Shown one piece after another: positions 28,827-37,898 of a stretch of 64,000 nucleotides of DNA (the stretch's first letter is position 1; every line of letters starts with the position of its first letter). Below the pieces are notes generated by a model. That model did not search any database. It saw only the letters and a program-made list of their open reading frames with translations, and was not told where the DNA came from. A program made the translations under genes and the position numbers. Source of the stretch: Thioalkalivibrio sp. ALJ24 (GTDB taxonomy: Bacteria > Pseudomonadota > Gammaproteobacteria > Ectothiorhodospirales > Ectothiorhodospiraceae); NCBI RefSeq assembly GCF_000377785.1, contig NZ_KB898725.1, positions 307,775 through 371,774 of the forward strand, in the 5' to 3' direction.

Positions 28827-29395
28827 CCCGTACCCAAGTCGCGGCCGGCACGCTGGCCGCCCTGCTCGCCCTCGGGCTGACGGCCTGTGGCGACAACGGC
28901 ACCGCCGAGGACACCGCCACCGGTGGCGATCCAAAGGTCGATGCCGCCGATGTGGCCGGTCCGGACGACACCCCGACCGGGGATGCGCGGATCGATTTCA
29001 CGCTGCCGGATCTCGACGGGGCCGATCAGACCTTCAACCAGTGGGACGGGGACCTGGTGGTGCTCAACTTCTGGGCCACCTGGTGCCCGCCCTGCAAGAA
29101 GGAGATGCCGCTGTTCCAGGAGACCTGGGAGGAACACCGGGACGAGGATTTCAACATCGTCGCGGTGGCGGTGGATGAGCTGTCGGCCACCGAACAGTTC
29201 GTCGCCACCTACGGCATCGAATTCCCGATCCTGATCGGGCAGGACGAGGCCATGGAGGTCCAGGCCGAGTACGGCAACCGGATCGGAGCCCTGCCCTACA
29301 CCGTTGTCATCGACCGCGACGGCACGGTGCGCGAAACCCACCGCGGGGAGGTCACCGAGGACGACCTGGACGGCTGGCTGGAGGCCTACCTCTGA
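28823..29395 (+). CDS. TlpA-like thioredoxin lipoprotein
   Basis: 190 residues. A lipobox (LTAC, Cys 22) predicts a membrane-anchored lipoprotein. An acidic linker leads to a TlpA/ResA-type thioredoxin domain with CPPC at 88-91 (FWATWCPPCKKEMP). The cis-proline region is GALPYTVVIDRDG. It is likely a periplasmic thiol reductase and a client of DsbD, whose stop codon it overlaps (ATGA). Confidence 0.9.
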   Translation: MTRTQVAAGTLAALLALGLTACGDNGTAEDTATGGDPKVDAADVAGPDDTPTGDARIDFTLPDLDGADQTFNQWDGDLVVLNFWATWCPPCKKEMPLFQETWEEHRDEDFNIVAVAVDELSATEQFVATYGIEFPILIGQDEAMEVQAEYGNRIGALPYTVVIDRDGTVRETHRGEVTEDDLDGWLEAYL

Positions 29396-29533
29396 GCAGA
29401 CCGGCGGGTCGCCATGCCCCGCCACGGCGCTGGACACCCCGTCCGCCCTGCGGCAGAATCGCGAACATGGACACGCCGGCATGTTCCGGCGCGTTCGCTC
29501 CCATTCACGTCCGGATCGCCGCCGATTCCCCTC

Positions 29534-29977
29534 ATGGCCTCCATCCTCCTGCTCAATGGCCCCAATCTGAACCTGCTGGGACAGCGGGAGCCGGAGCGCT
29601 ACGGCCATACCACGCTGGCGGACATCGAGGCCGACCTGGAGAAACGGGCGCATGAGGCGGGAGTCCGCCTGGAGTGCTTTCAGAGCAATCACGAAGGCGC
29701 CCTGATCGACCGTATCCACGCGGCGCCCGCCGAGGACGTGCGTCGCATCCTGATCAACCCGGGCGGGCTGACCCACACCAGCGTCAGCCTGCGTGACGCC
29801 CTGCTGGGGGTCGCGATCCCGTTCTACGAGATCCACATCAGCAACGTACATGCCCGCGAGGCGTTCCGGCACACATCGCTGCTGGCCGACGTCGCCGCCG
29901 CCACCCTGGCCGGTTTCGGACCCCGGGGCTACCGGCTGGCGCTGGACGCGGCGATTGCAGCCATCAAGGAGTCATAG
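29534..29977 (+). CDS. aroQ: 3-dehydroquinate dehydratase, type II
   Basis: 147 residues. It catalyses the third shikimate-pathway step. The type II signature [11 protein letters not shown] with the following YGHTTL tyrosine, the SNHEG loop, [15 protein letters not shown], and [16 protein letters not shown] carry the known active-site Asn, Arg, Tyr and His residues. The frame is open 40 codons upstream, but ATG 29534 gives the normal family start. accB begins six bases after its stop, the common aroQ-accB-accC order. Confidence 0.97.
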   Translation: MASILLLNGPNLNLLGQREPERYGHTTLADIEADLEKRAHEAGVRLECFQSNHEGALIDRIHAAPAEDVRRILINPGGLTHTSVSLRDALLGVAIPFYEIHISNVHAREAFRHTSLLADVAAATLAGFGPRGYRLALDAAIAAIKES

Positions 29978-29983
29978 GCACCC

Positions 29984-30442
29984 ATGGACATCCGCAAGGT
30001 CAAGAAACTGATCGACCTGCTCGAGGAGAGCGGGATCCACGAAATCGAGATCAACGAGGGCGAGGAATCGGTGCGTATCACGCGCTCGCCCGGTGGCGTC
30101 TTGCAGCCCCAGCCCGCGCCGATGCCGGCCGCCGCCCCGCCGCCGGCGCAACCCGCTCCGCCCGCCGCAGCCGAGGAGGTGCCCGCGGAGGAACCTGCGG
30201 AGCTCGAGGGGCATCGCGTGACCGCCCCCATGGTCGGCACCTTCTACCGCGCCCCCAGCCCCGGCGCCACGCCGTTCGTCGAGGTCGGGCAGCAGGTCGA
30301 GGTGGGCGACACCCTGTGCATCATCGAGGCGATGAAGATGCTCAACCCGCTGGAGGCGGACCAGGCCGGCACCGTCCGCCAGATCCTGGTGGAGAACGGC
30401 AACCCGGTGGAATACGGCCAGCCACTGTTCATCATCGCGTGA
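29984..30442 (+). CDS. accB: Biotin carboxyl carrier protein of acetyl-CoA carboxylase
   Basis: 152 residues. The conserved N-terminal helix [22 protein letters not shown] is followed by a proline/alanine-rich linker (about 40-75) and the biotinyl domain. The biotinylated lysine is Lys118 in EAMKML. It carries carboxylated biotin between AccC and the carboxyltransferase in fatty-acid synthesis. It forms an aroQ-accB-accC operon. Confidence 0.97.
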   Translation: MDIRKVKKLIDLLEESGIHEIEINEGEESVRITRSPGGVLQPQPAPMPAAAPPPAQPAPPAAAEEVPAEEPAELEGHRVTAPMVGTFYRAPSPGATPFVEVGQQVEVGDTLCIIEAMKMLNPLEADQAGTVRQILVENGNPVEYGQPLFIIA

Positions 30443-30474
30443 GCCTTCCGTCCTCGCCGAACACAGGTCCGAGC

Positions 30475-31818
30475 ATGTTTGAAAAGATCCTGATCGCCAA
30501 CCGCGGCGAAATCGCCCTGCGGGTGCTGCGCACCTGCCGCGAGATGGGCATCGCCACCGTGGCCGTGCACTCCGACGCCGACCGCGACCTCAAGCACGTG
30601 CGTCTGGCGGACGAGTCGGTCTGCATCGGCCCCGCCCCCTCGAACGAGAGCTATCTCAACATCCCGGCGCTGATCGCCGCGGCCGAGGTCACCGACGCCG
30701 GCGCCATCCACCCCGGCTACGGCTTCCTGTCGGAGAACGCCGACTTCGCCGAACGGGTCGAATCCAGCGGCTTCGCCTTCATCGGCCCGCGCGCCGAGAC
30801 CATCCGCCTGATGGGCGACAAGGTCTCGGCGAAGAAGGCCATGATCTCCGCCGGCGTCCCGTGCGTACCCGGCTCCGGCGGGGCGCTGGGCGAGGACCCG
30901 GATGCCAACCTGCAGCTGGCCCGCGAGATCGGCTACCCGGTCATCGTGAAGGCCGCCGCCGGCGGCGGTGGCCGCGGGATGCGCGTGGTGCATACCGAGG
31001 GCTCGCTGCTCAACGCGATCTCACTGACCCGCAACGAGGCCCGCCAGGGCTTCGGTGACGACACCCTGTACATGGAAAAATTCCTCGAGCGCCCGCGCCA
31101 CGTGGAGTTCCAGATCCTCGCGGACACCCACGGCAACGCAGTGTGTCTGGGCGAGCGCGACTGTTCCATGCAGCGGCGCCACCAGAAGGTGATCGAGGAG
31201 GCCCCGGCCCCGGAGATCACCGACACCCAGCGCCGCGACATGAGCGAACGCCTGATCCGCGCCTGCCAGGAGATCGGCTATCGCGGGGCCGGGACCTTCG
31301 AGTTCCTGTACGAGGATGGCCAGTTCTTCTTCATCGAGATGAACACCCGGCTGCAGGTCGAGCACACGGTGACCGAGCAGGTCACCGGCATCGATCTGGT
31401 GCGTGAGCAGATCCGCATCGCCGCCGGGGAGCCGCTGGGCATTACCCAGGACGACGTCACCATCCACGGCCATGCGATCGAATGCCGCATCAACGCCGAG
31501 GACCCCGCGACCTTCGTCCCCAGCCCCGGCACCATCCAGCAGTATCACGCCCCCGGCGGCCCCGGGATCCGCATGGACACGCATATCTACAACGGCTATG
31601 CGGTCCCGCCGCATTACGACTCCATGGTCGGCAAGCTGATCGCCCACGGCACCACGCGTGACATCGCCATCGCGCGCATGCGCGGCGCCCTCGGCGAAAT
31701 CATCGTCGACGGCATCCGCACCAACATCAGCCTGCACTCCGATCTGATGAACGACGCCAACTTCCAGCGGGGTGCCACCGACATCCACTACCTGGAAAAG
31801 AAGCTGAAGGCACACTGA
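30475..31818 (+). CDS. accC: Acetyl-CoA carboxylase biotin carboxylase subunit
   Basis: 447 residues, normal length. It is an ATP-grasp enzyme with start [19 protein letters not shown], the glycine-rich loop [12 protein letters not shown], the metal-binding region [16 protein letters not shown], and [13 protein letters not shown]-type sequence near the end. It carboxylates the biotin of AccB using bicarbonate and ATP. The ATG at 30475 lies 32 bases after accB. prmA follows seven bases downstream. Confidence 0.97.
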   Translation: MFEKILIANRGEIALRVLRTCREMGIATVAVHSDADRDLKHVRLADESVCIGPAPSNESYLNIPALIAAAEVTDAGAIHPGYGFLSENADFAERVESSGFAFIGPRAETIRLMGDKVSAKKAMISAGVPCVPGSGGALGEDPDANLQLAREIGYPVIVKAAAGGGGRGMRVVHTEGSLLNAISLTRNEARQGFGDDTLYMEKFLERPRHVEFQILADTHGNAVCLGERDCSMQRRHQKVIEEAPAPEITDTQRRDMSERLIRACQEIGYRGAGTFEFLYEDGQFFFIEMNTRLQVEHTVTEQVTGIDLVREQIRIAAGEPLGITQDDVTIHGHAIECRINAEDPATFVPSPGTIQQYHAPGGPGIRMDTHIYNGYAVPPHYDSMVGKLIAHGTTRDIAIARMRGALGEIIVDGIRTNISLHSDLMNDANFQRGATDIHYLEKKLKAH

Positions 31819-31825
31819 GGGCCGC

Positions 31826-32710
31826 ATGAGTCTTGCCGAACTGGAATGCCGGGCCGAACCCGGCGATGCCGAGGCCCTGGAGGAGCTGCTGTTCGAACTG
31901 GGCGCGGTCAGCGTGGAGCTGTTCGATGCCGCCGACGAACCCCTGTTCGAGCCGCCACCGGGCACCCACCCGCTGTGGTCGGACATCCGCCTGAAAGCCG
32001 TTTTCTCCGACCGCGTGGCCGCAGAGCTGGCCTCGGCCTCGATGCTCCAGCGCGACCCCGTCCCGTCCGAACTGCAGGTCACCGACATCACCGACCAGGA
32101 CTGGGTGCGCGCGGGCCTGGACGGGCTGGAGGCCATCCACTGCGGCGGCCCGCTGTGGATCGTACCGTCCTGGGAGGAACAGCCGGACGTGGAGGACGGG
32201 GTCTTCGTGCACCTCGACCCCGGCCTGGCCTTCGGCACCGGCAACCACCCGACCACCGCCATGTGCCTGACCGCGCTGGCCGAGGACCCGCCGCGTGACC
32301 TCGAGGTGCTGGACTACGGCTGCGGCTCCGGGATCCTCGCGATCGCCGCCCTCAAGCTGGGGGCGCGGCACGCGCTCGGCATCGACAACGACCCCCAGGC
32401 GGTCCAGGCCACCGAATCCAACGCGGCCGCCAACGGCATCGGCAGCGACCGTCTGCAGGCCGGACTCACCGATCACCCGCTGCCCGAGGGCGGCTCCGAT
32501 CTGGTGCTGGCCAACATCCTCACACGACCGCTGATCGAACTGGCTCCGGTGCTCACCGCGGCCACCCGTCCCGGCGGGCGCATCCTGATGGCGGGACTGC
32601 TGGATCGCCAGGCCGAAGAGGTCATGGAAGCCTATGCCCATGCGTTCGACATCGGTGTCCGCGACTCCCGCGATGGCTGGGCCCTGCTGGATGGTCGCCG
32701 CCGCGGGTAA
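31826..32710 (+). CDS. prmA: Ribosomal protein L11 methyltransferase
   Basis: 294 residues. The N-terminal substrate-recognition domain includes LEELLFELGAVSVEL. The SAM-dependent methyltransferase domain has motif I LDYGCGSGILAIAALKLGA near residue 170, GIDNDPQAV, and VLANILTRPLIEL. The upstream GTGNHPTT is specific to PrmA. It trimethylates several residues of L11. It sits in the usual accC-prmA position. Confidence 0.96.
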   Translation: MSLAELECRAEPGDAEALEELLFELGAVSVELFDAADEPLFEPPPGTHPLWSDIRLKAVFSDRVAAELASASMLQRDPVPSELQVTDITDQDWVRAGLDGLEAIHCGGPLWIVPSWEEQPDVEDGVFVHLDPGLAFGTGNHPTTAMCLTALAEDPPRDLEVLDYGCGSGILAIAALKLGARHALGIDNDPQAVQATESNAAANGIGSDRLQAGLTDHPLPEGGSDLVLANILTRPLIELAPVLTAATRPGGRILMAGLLDRQAEEVMEAYAHAFDIGVRDSRDGWALLDGRRRG

Positions 32711-32737
32711 ATACCGCGCCCGGCGGCGAGGCGCCTG

Positions 32738-33571
32738 ATGCTGGTTCGCTGCCCTCATTGCGACGTCGCCCATGCCGCGCCCCGCAGCAAGCCCGGGCTG
32801 GTACGCTGCGGCGCCTGCGGCCGCGTCTTCGAATTCTTTCCCGCCCTGGAGATCGCCCCGGCCGGAGAACGGGTCAGCGGGCCCGGGCTGACGCCGGTGG
32901 AGGCCGCCGCGCCGCCGCCCCGGCCCGCCGGGGGACCGGAGGAAACCCCGGCTCTCACTCCGCCGACGATCACTCCCGTAGCGCCCGCCCCGGAAGGCCG
33001 CGAACCGCCGGCCCGTGCCCCGACGGACGCCTCACCGGTCACCACGGCGCCCGCGGAACCGCCACCGCCAAAGCCCGCGCTCTCGGCTGCGCCCGCTCCG
33101 GCGGCCAGCGCCTCGCGCCCGCGCGGACGCGCACCGGCCCTGGTGCTGGCCACCGCACTGCTGGGCGGGCTGCTGTTCCAGGTGCTGGCCTTCCCGCCCC
33201 CGGCGGTCACCGCGGAACCCGCGCTGGAGACCCTGCGGGGCGACCTGTGCCGCAACCTGCACTGCCCGCAGCGGCCGCTGCGGGCACCGGAGTCGGTACG
33301 GGTCTCCACGCCCTCGCTGCACGGGACTGGCCGGGAGCGCTGGCTGATGCTGGACCTGTACAATCGCGAACCGCGCGCGCAGGCCTGGCCGCTGCTGGAC
33401 ATCAGCCTGTTCGACACGCGCGGACGTACCCATGCGAGCGACCGCATCCATCCGCACTCCTACGCGCCGGAGGATACCCCGCTGCTGCCCCCCCGCCGAT
33501 CCGCCACCATCGCCCTGCGCGTCCGCGCCGACCATCCTCGGCTGACGGGCGTCAGCATCCGTCCGCGCTGA
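32738..33571 (+). CDS. Zinc-ribbon and DUF3426 membrane protein
   Basis: 277 residues. The N-terminus is an MJ0042-type zinc ribbon: CPHC at 5-8 and CGAC at 24-27. A long Pro/Ala-rich linker (about 60-125) leads to a single transmembrane segment (about 130-155), and a DUF3426 domain fills the rest. The domain has a short disulfide-capable pair in LCRNLHCPQ. The same family occurs between prmA and dusB in many gammaproteobacteria. The function is unknown. Confidence 0.85.
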   Translation: MLVRCPHCDVAHAAPRSKPGLVRCGACGRVFEFFPALEIAPAGERVSGPGLTPVEAAAPPPRPAGGPEETPALTPPTITPVAPAPEGREPPARAPTDASPVTTAPAEPPPPKPALSAAPAPAASASRPRGRAPALVLATALLGGLLFQVLAFPPPAVTAEPALETLRGDLCRNLHCPQRPLRAPESVRVSTPSLHGTGRERWLMLDLYNREPRAQAWPLLDISLFDTRGRTHASDRIHPHSYAPEDTPLLPPRRSATIALRVRADHPRLTGVSIRPR

Positions 33572-33579
33572 GCCGCCCG

Positions 33580-34590
33580 ATGCAGCTGGGCCCCTGGGAA
33601 TTCGCCGATCCTCCGGTCTTCCTCGCCCCGATGGCGGGGGTCAGTGACCGCCCGTTCCGCTTGCTGGCGCGGCGTATGGGCGCCAGCGCGGCGGTGTCCG
33701 AGATGGTCACCTCGCAGCAGCAGCTGTGGGACAGTGCCAAGAGCCGGCATCGCCTGGATCACACGGCCGAACCGTCGCCACGCATCGTGCAGCTGCTGGG
33801 CAACGAGCCCGGGGCCCTGGCCGCCGCGGCGCGCGAGAACGTGAACCGAGGCGCCGACATCATCGACCTCAACCTCGGCTGCCCGGCCAAGAAGGTCTGC
33901 AGCCGCGCCGCCGGTTCGGCGCTGATGGGCGACACCGGGCTGGTCCGCGAGCTGCTGCAGGCCCTGACGGAAAACGCCGGCGTACCGGTCACCCTGAAGA
34001 TGCGCCTGGGCCTGGACGTCGGACGCATGAACGCGGAAACCATTGCCGGGATCGCATCGGATGCCGGAGTCGCGATGCTCACGGTCCATGGCCGTACGCG
34101 GGCGGCGGGCTATCGCGGCGCGGCCGATCACGATGCGATCGCCCGGGTGGTGGACGCCACCGATCTGCCGGTGCTGGCCAACGGGGATATCCTTGGCATC
34201 GACGACGCCCGACGGGTCCTGGAGCGGACCCGCGCCGCCGGCCTGATGATCGGGCGCGGAGCGCAGGGACGCCCGTGGCTGCCGGGGCGGCTCCGCGCCG
34301 CGCTGGCGGGTGAACCGGTTCCGGAAGAACCCGGCGCCGCGGAGATCGCCGCCCTGATGCGGGAACACGCGGCCGCCCTGCACCGGCAATATGGGCCGCG
34401 TCAGGGCGTACGTATCGCCCGCAAGCACCTCGGCTGGTATCTTGAGCAACTGGGGAGAGGCGAGGCAGCCACCCGCGCACTGCGGGCCGAGCTGTTCGCC
34501 GTGGAAGATGCCGCTGACCAGCTGCGGCGTCTCGACGCGTTGATTCCATCGGGCGATTCGCCCACCGATGATTCAGGCAGGGCTGCATGA
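33580..34590 (+). CDS. dusB: tRNA-dihydrouridine synthase B
   Basis: 336 residues, a flavin-dependent TIM-barrel enzyme that reduces uridine in the tRNA D-loop. The start has APMAGVSDRPFRLL. The Dus signature follows as NLGCPAKKVCSRAAGSALM with the catalytic cysteine, then HGRTR and VLANGDI for FMN binding. The ATG at 33580 fits the family start, and its stop overlaps fis (ATGA). The dusB-fis operon matches E. coli. Confidence 0.95.
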   Translation: MQLGPWEFADPPVFLAPMAGVSDRPFRLLARRMGASAAVSEMVTSQQQLWDSAKSRHRLDHTAEPSPRIVQLLGNEPGALAAAARENVNRGADIIDLNLGCPAKKVCSRAAGSALMGDTGLVRELLQALTENAGVPVTLKMRLGLDVGRMNAETIAGIASDAGVAMLTVHGRTRAAGYRGAADHDAIARVVDATDLPVLANGDILGIDDARRVLERTRAAGLMIGRGAQGRPWLPGRLRAALAGEPVPEEPGAAEIAALMREHAAALHRQYGPRQGVRIARKHLGWYLEQLGRGEAATRALRAELFAVEDAADQLRRLDALIPSGDSPTDDSGRAA

Positions 34591-34916
34591 GCACGCACGG
34601 ATATTCCACACGGCGGCGGGAAGACCGCGGGAACGGGGAGGCGACCTGGCCGGAGGCCGACCAGGCCGATGCCGCGGAGGGTTCGGACAGCGCACTGGCG
34701 CAGTCGGTACGCGAGGCCATGGAGGCCTACTTCGACACCCTGGACGGGCAGTCCGGCCATGACCTCTACGCCCTGGTGATGGAGGAGGTGGAGCGCCCGC
34801 TGCTGGCCTGCGTACTGGAGCGCTGCAGCAACAACCAGAGCCGCGCGGCGGCCGTGCTCGGCCTCAACCGCGCGACCCTGCGCAAGAAACTGCGCAGCCA
34901 CGGGCTGCTCGACTAG
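34587..34916 (+). CDS. fis: DNA-binding protein Fis
   Basis: 109 residues, with a hydrophilic N-terminus about ten residues longer than E. coli Fis. The helix-turn-helix is clear: CSNNQSRAAAVLGLNRATLRKKL near the end, and the dimer region DLYALVMEEVERPLL precedes it. It is a nucleoid-associated protein that bends DNA and activates stable RNA promoters. Translation is coupled to dusB. It converges with the gene on the other strand with only one base between the stops. Confidence 0.95.
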   Translation: MSTHGYSTRRREDRGNGEATWPEADQADAAEGSDSALAQSVREAMEAYFDTLDGQSGHDLYALVMEEVERPLLACVLERCSNNQSRAAAVLGLNRATLRKKLRSHGLLD

Positions 34917-34917
34917 T

Positions 34918-35697
34918 TCATCCCCAGGCGAGACGCTCGCGCAGGGTGGCGTGCAGTTCGGGGGTGCCGGCCGCCAGCACCGTGCTGGTGTCGAGGTCCA
35001 GCTCGGCGCCGGCCAGATCGGTGAATGTACCGCCCGCTTCGCGCACGATCACCGCCAGAGCCGCGATGTCGAGGATGTTCACGTCGGACTCGACGATGCA
35101 GTCGATGCTGCCGCGCGCCAGCAGGTGGTAGTGATAGAAGTCGCCGTAACCGCGCACGCGGTTGACCTCGGCCACGATCCCGCCCAGCGCGTTCCAGCAG
35201 TCGCCGCGCGCCGCCAGCGAGCGCAGGTTACCGGTGGACAGGGTCGCGCGATCGACCGCGGTGATGCCCTTCTCCACGCCGATGCGTTCCCCGTTGAGGA
35301 ACGCCCCCTGCCCCTTCTCGGCCCAGGCGCGCTCGCCGAACTGCGGCCCGCTGGACAGGCCCAGGATCAGCTCGCCCTTGTACATCAGCGCAATCTGGGT
35401 GGAGAAGAACGGGTAGCGGCGGACGAAGCTCTTGGTGCCGTCGATCGGATCGATCAGCCACACGTAGTCGGAGTCCATGTCCGACTGCCCGGTCTCCTCG
35501 CCGTAGAAACCGTGATCCGGGAAGCGCTCGCGGATGATCGAGCGAATGGCCTCTTCGCTCTCGACGTCGGCGCGGGTCACCGGGGTGTCGTCGGCCTTGG
35601 TCTCGACGTCCACGCCGTGCTCGTAGTAGTGACGAATCACCTTTTCGGCGGCGTCGGCCGCGGCCTGCGCGGCCTCCAGAAACGGGCTTGCCTGCAT
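34918..35697 (-). CDS. Inositol monophosphatase-family phosphatase (possibly histidinol-phosphatase)
   Basis: 259 residues. It shows the Mg-dependent phosphatase signatures GEETG, LIDPIDGTKSFVRRYPFF, and a C-terminal VNILDIAALAVIVREAGG, with the acidic metal ligands intact. The family includes SuhB, CysQ and HisN. The PIDGTKSF...PFFST pattern is closer to HisN-type histidinol-phosphate phosphatases than to SuhB, but this is a judgement from motifs only. It is a single minus-strand gene convergent with fis. Confidence 0.85.
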   Translation of the reverse strand: MQASPFLEAAQAAADAAEKVIRHYYEHGVDVETKADDTPVTRADVESEEAIRSIIRERFPDHGFYGEETGQSDMDSDYVWLIDPIDGTKSFVRRYPFFSTQIALMYKGELILGLSSGPQFGERAWAEKGQGAFLNGERIGVEKGITAVDRATLSTGNLRSLAARGDCWNALGGIVAEVNRVRGYGDFYHYHLLARGSIDCIVESDVNILDIAALAVIVREAGGTFTDLAGAELDLDTSTVLAAGTPELHATLRERLAWG

Positions 35698-35893
35698 CTT
35701 CTCGGTCCTCGGGGAAAAGCCGATATCCTAGGGAAACACTGGCCAGGATGCACGTCCGCGCTCGACTCGCTCGTGCGTGCAAGCGAGGTCTGGTGGCCAG
35801 TGACGGGAGGAAGGACCCGCCGGGATCACGGACGGTTGTGGCGCAGGCGGGCAGTCCGGATAATGCCGGCGATTCTTTCCAGGAGGGCCCGTC

Positions 35894-36211
35894 ATGGCCA
35901 GGAAACTGCCCGACGTCAGCAGCATCGAACGCCTCGAACTGTTTGGCGAGGACTACAACCCCACCGCCACCATCGAGAACCAGGAAGGCCAGCGGCTCTC
36001 GCTGCAGGTGTACTACCAGCTCGCGCTGGACTTCGGTGGCATCGGCCCCAAGGCGGCCAATTCCGGCCTGCTGATGTACGGCGACCACGCCGACGACGCG
36101 CGCGCCAACCCGGGCAAGCACCCCAACATCGACCGCCTGTTCGACATCCTCGACAAGGGCTATTACCTGTCGGTGAAGGCGGTCCCGCGGCGCCAGCAGA
36201 ACGCCGGCTGA
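35894..36211 (+). CDS. DUF2322-like small cytoplasmic protein
   Basis: 105 residues without signal or membrane segments. A start at ATG 35894 follows an AGGAGG site. The sequence has an ENQEG and LQVYYQLALDFGGIG half and a conserved-looking ARANPGKHPNIDRLFDIL. I associate this with the DUF2322 family from memory. No function is known. It ends one base before the convergent histidine phosphatase gene. Confidence 0.7.
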   Translation: MARKLPDVSSIERLELFGEDYNPTATIENQEGQRLSLQVYYQLALDFGGIGPKAANSGLLMYGDHADDARANPGKHPNIDRLFDILDKGYYLSVKAVPRRQQNAG

Positions 36212-36212
36212 A

Positions 36213-36812
36213 TCAGCCCGCCGCCGGGCGGTTGGTGAACGCCAGCCGCCAGCCCCTCCCCGGCTGACGGTGGATACGCGTGAGGCTGGCGTAGTCACAG
36301 TCGAGCTGGAACAAGTAGCCGTCGGGCACCGCCATCACGCCGCCGACCACCGCACGGATCACCCCGGCGTGCACCACCAGCAGCACATGCTCGTCGTCCC
36401 GGCCCGGGCCCTCCACGTATTCGTCCAGCGCCGCCGCCACCCGCCGGCGGAAGGTATCCAGCATCTCCGCCCCCTCCGGCCGGTTGTGCTCGGGGTCGGC
36501 GTAGAAGGCTCGGTATTCCTCCGGACGTTCTTCCTGCAGCTGGGCACGGGTGCGCCCCTCCCAGGCCCCGAAGCCGATCTCGCGCAGGTCGTGCGCCGTC
36601 GACAGCGCCACTCCACGCTCGTCCGCCAGGTATTCGGCAAACGCGCGGCATCGCGCCAGCGGCGAGGTCACGATCCGCTGCCACCCGGTCTCGGCGGCCG
36701 CGGCGCGTTCCATCTGGCGCCAGCCGGTCTCGCTCAGGGGGTCGTCGCAGCCGTGGCCGCGAAAACGCTGGCCGCCGGCGGGCTCTCCGTGTCGCATCAG
36801 GTCGACGATCAT
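36213..36812 (-). CDS. Histidine phosphatase superfamily protein
   Basis: 199 residues. The phosphoglycerate-mutase-type active site is LMRHGE (His8 region), followed by the arginine in SPLARCRAFAEYL, the catalytic EIGFGAWEG, and the second histidine in LLVVHAGVIRAV. The family includes CobC (alpha-ribazole phosphatase) and general phosphatases; the substrate cannot be told. The start overlaps the ampD stop (ATGA), so it is co-translated as the third gene of the thioredoxin-ampD-phosphatase set. Confidence 0.88.
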   Translation of the reverse strand: MIVDLMRHGEPAGGQRFRGHGCDDPLSETGWRQMERAAAAETGWQRIVTSPLARCRAFAEYLADERGVALSTAHDLREIGFGAWEGRTRAQLQEERPEEYRAFYADPEHNRPEGAEMLDTFRRRVAAALDEYVEGPGRDDEHVLLVVHAGVIRAVVGGVMAVPDGYLFQLDCDYASLTRIHRQPGRGWRLAFTNRPAAG

Positions 36813-37417
36813 GTACTTGCTCCAGGACGGGATTCACCGGGCGTCGATGGGTCGGGGTTTCGCAGCAGGGCGTGCAGCCGCTCCCAGTCGAAGTACGGAC
36901 CGGGGTCGGTCTTGCGCCCCGGGGCGATGTCGCTGTGGCCGGTCACGGCGTCCGCGGCAATCGCCGGGAAATGCTGCCGCAGCCAGTGGATCAACGCCGC
37001 CAGCCGGGTGTACTGCTCCGCGGCAAAGGGGGTGTGGTCGTCCCCCTCCAGCTCGATCCCGATGGAGAAATCGTTGCAGCGCTCGCGCCCGCGCCAGGTG
37101 GAAACGCCGGCATGCCAGGCGCGCCGGCTGAACGGGACGAACTGGGTGGCCCGGCCCGCGCGATCGATGAACACGTGCGCCGACACCCGCAGGTCGCGGA
37201 TTCCGGCGAAGAACGGATGCGCGGCCGCATCCAGGCGGTTGTGGAACAGGGCCTCGACGTGCGGTCCGCCGAACTCGCCCGGCGGCAGGCTGATCGCGTG
37301 CACCACGATCAGCTCCGGGTGCATCCCGGACGGACGCGCATCCTGATTCGGGCTCTCGCTGCGCCCGGCGGCCGGCCACCAGTCATACGCCGCGACGTCC
37401 TCGCCGGCCGCGCTCAC
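36809..37417 (-). CDS. ampD: 1,6-anhydro-N-acetylmuramyl-L-alanine amidase AmpD
   Basis: 202 residues. This zinc amidase removes the peptide from anhydro-muropeptides during cell-wall recycling. The family start SPNQDARPSG, VVHAISLPPGEFGG with a zinc histidine, HVFIDRAG, WHAGVSTWRG, and TGHSDIAPGRKTDPGP with the second histidine and ligand aspartate are all visible. The GTG at 37417 overlaps the stop of the upstream thioredoxin-like gene (GTGA). The recycling enzymes amgK and murU are also in the window. Confidence 0.94.
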   Translation of the reverse strand: MSAAGEDVAAYDWWPAAGRSESPNQDARPSGMHPELIVVHAISLPPGEFGGPHVEALFHNRLDAAAHPFFAGIRDLRVSAHVFIDRAGRATQFVPFSRRAWHAGVSTWRGRERCNDFSIGIELEGDDHTPFAAEQYTRLAALIHWLRQHFPAIAADAVTGHSDIAPGRKTDPGPYFDWERLHALLRNPDPSTPGESRPGAST

Positions 37418-37794
37418 GGAGCCTCCTCCGGCGGCTGACGCAGGCGTGCCTCCAGGGCCTCGCGCAACAGCGGCACGCGTGGCGGGGCCTGCAGCGGCCC
37501 GTGGTATTCGCCATCCACGAACACGAACAGCGCCGGCAGGTGGAAGACCTCGAACTCGCGCACCAGTGCGGTGTCGACCTCGGCATCCACGCGAAACAGC
37601 TCGGGCGCATCGCCCTCGGCGCGCCAGCGCCGCAGGGCGTCGCCCATCGCGTGGCAGGCGCTGCAGCCGGGCCGCGTGAACAGCACCACGGCCGCTCCGT
37701 CCACCTCCTGCAGGCGGTGGTGGAAGCCCCCGGCATCCAGGGCCGGCAGGTCCCCGGAAGCGGCCGGCTTGTCGGCATTCGACGATTGCGACAC
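37414..37794 (-). CDS. Thioredoxin-family protein, CSAC motif
   Basis: 126 residues with no signal peptide. The thioredoxin fold carries CSAC at 44-47 (TRPGCSACHAM), and the cis-proline is in FHLPALFVFVDGEYHG. It is probably cytoplasmic. The partner is unknown. It is first in the tightly overlapping set with ampD and the histidine phosphatase. The unusual active-site dipeptide (SA instead of GP) suggests a specialised rather than general thioredoxin. Confidence 0.85.
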   Translation of the reverse strand: MSQSSNADKPAASGDLPALDAGGFHHRLQEVDGAAVVLFTRPGCSACHAMGDALRRWRAEGDAPELFRVDAEVDTALVREFEVFHLPALFVFVDGEYHGPLQAPPRVPLLREALEARLRQPPEEAP

Positions 37795-37898
37795 GCTGCC
37801 TCCATGACGTGTCCGCGGGGCAACGGCCCTGCGGGGCTTTATGATCCATGACGCGTGGGGTAGTTTACGCGCCCGCGTCCCGAGGAAGCGACCCGCCG

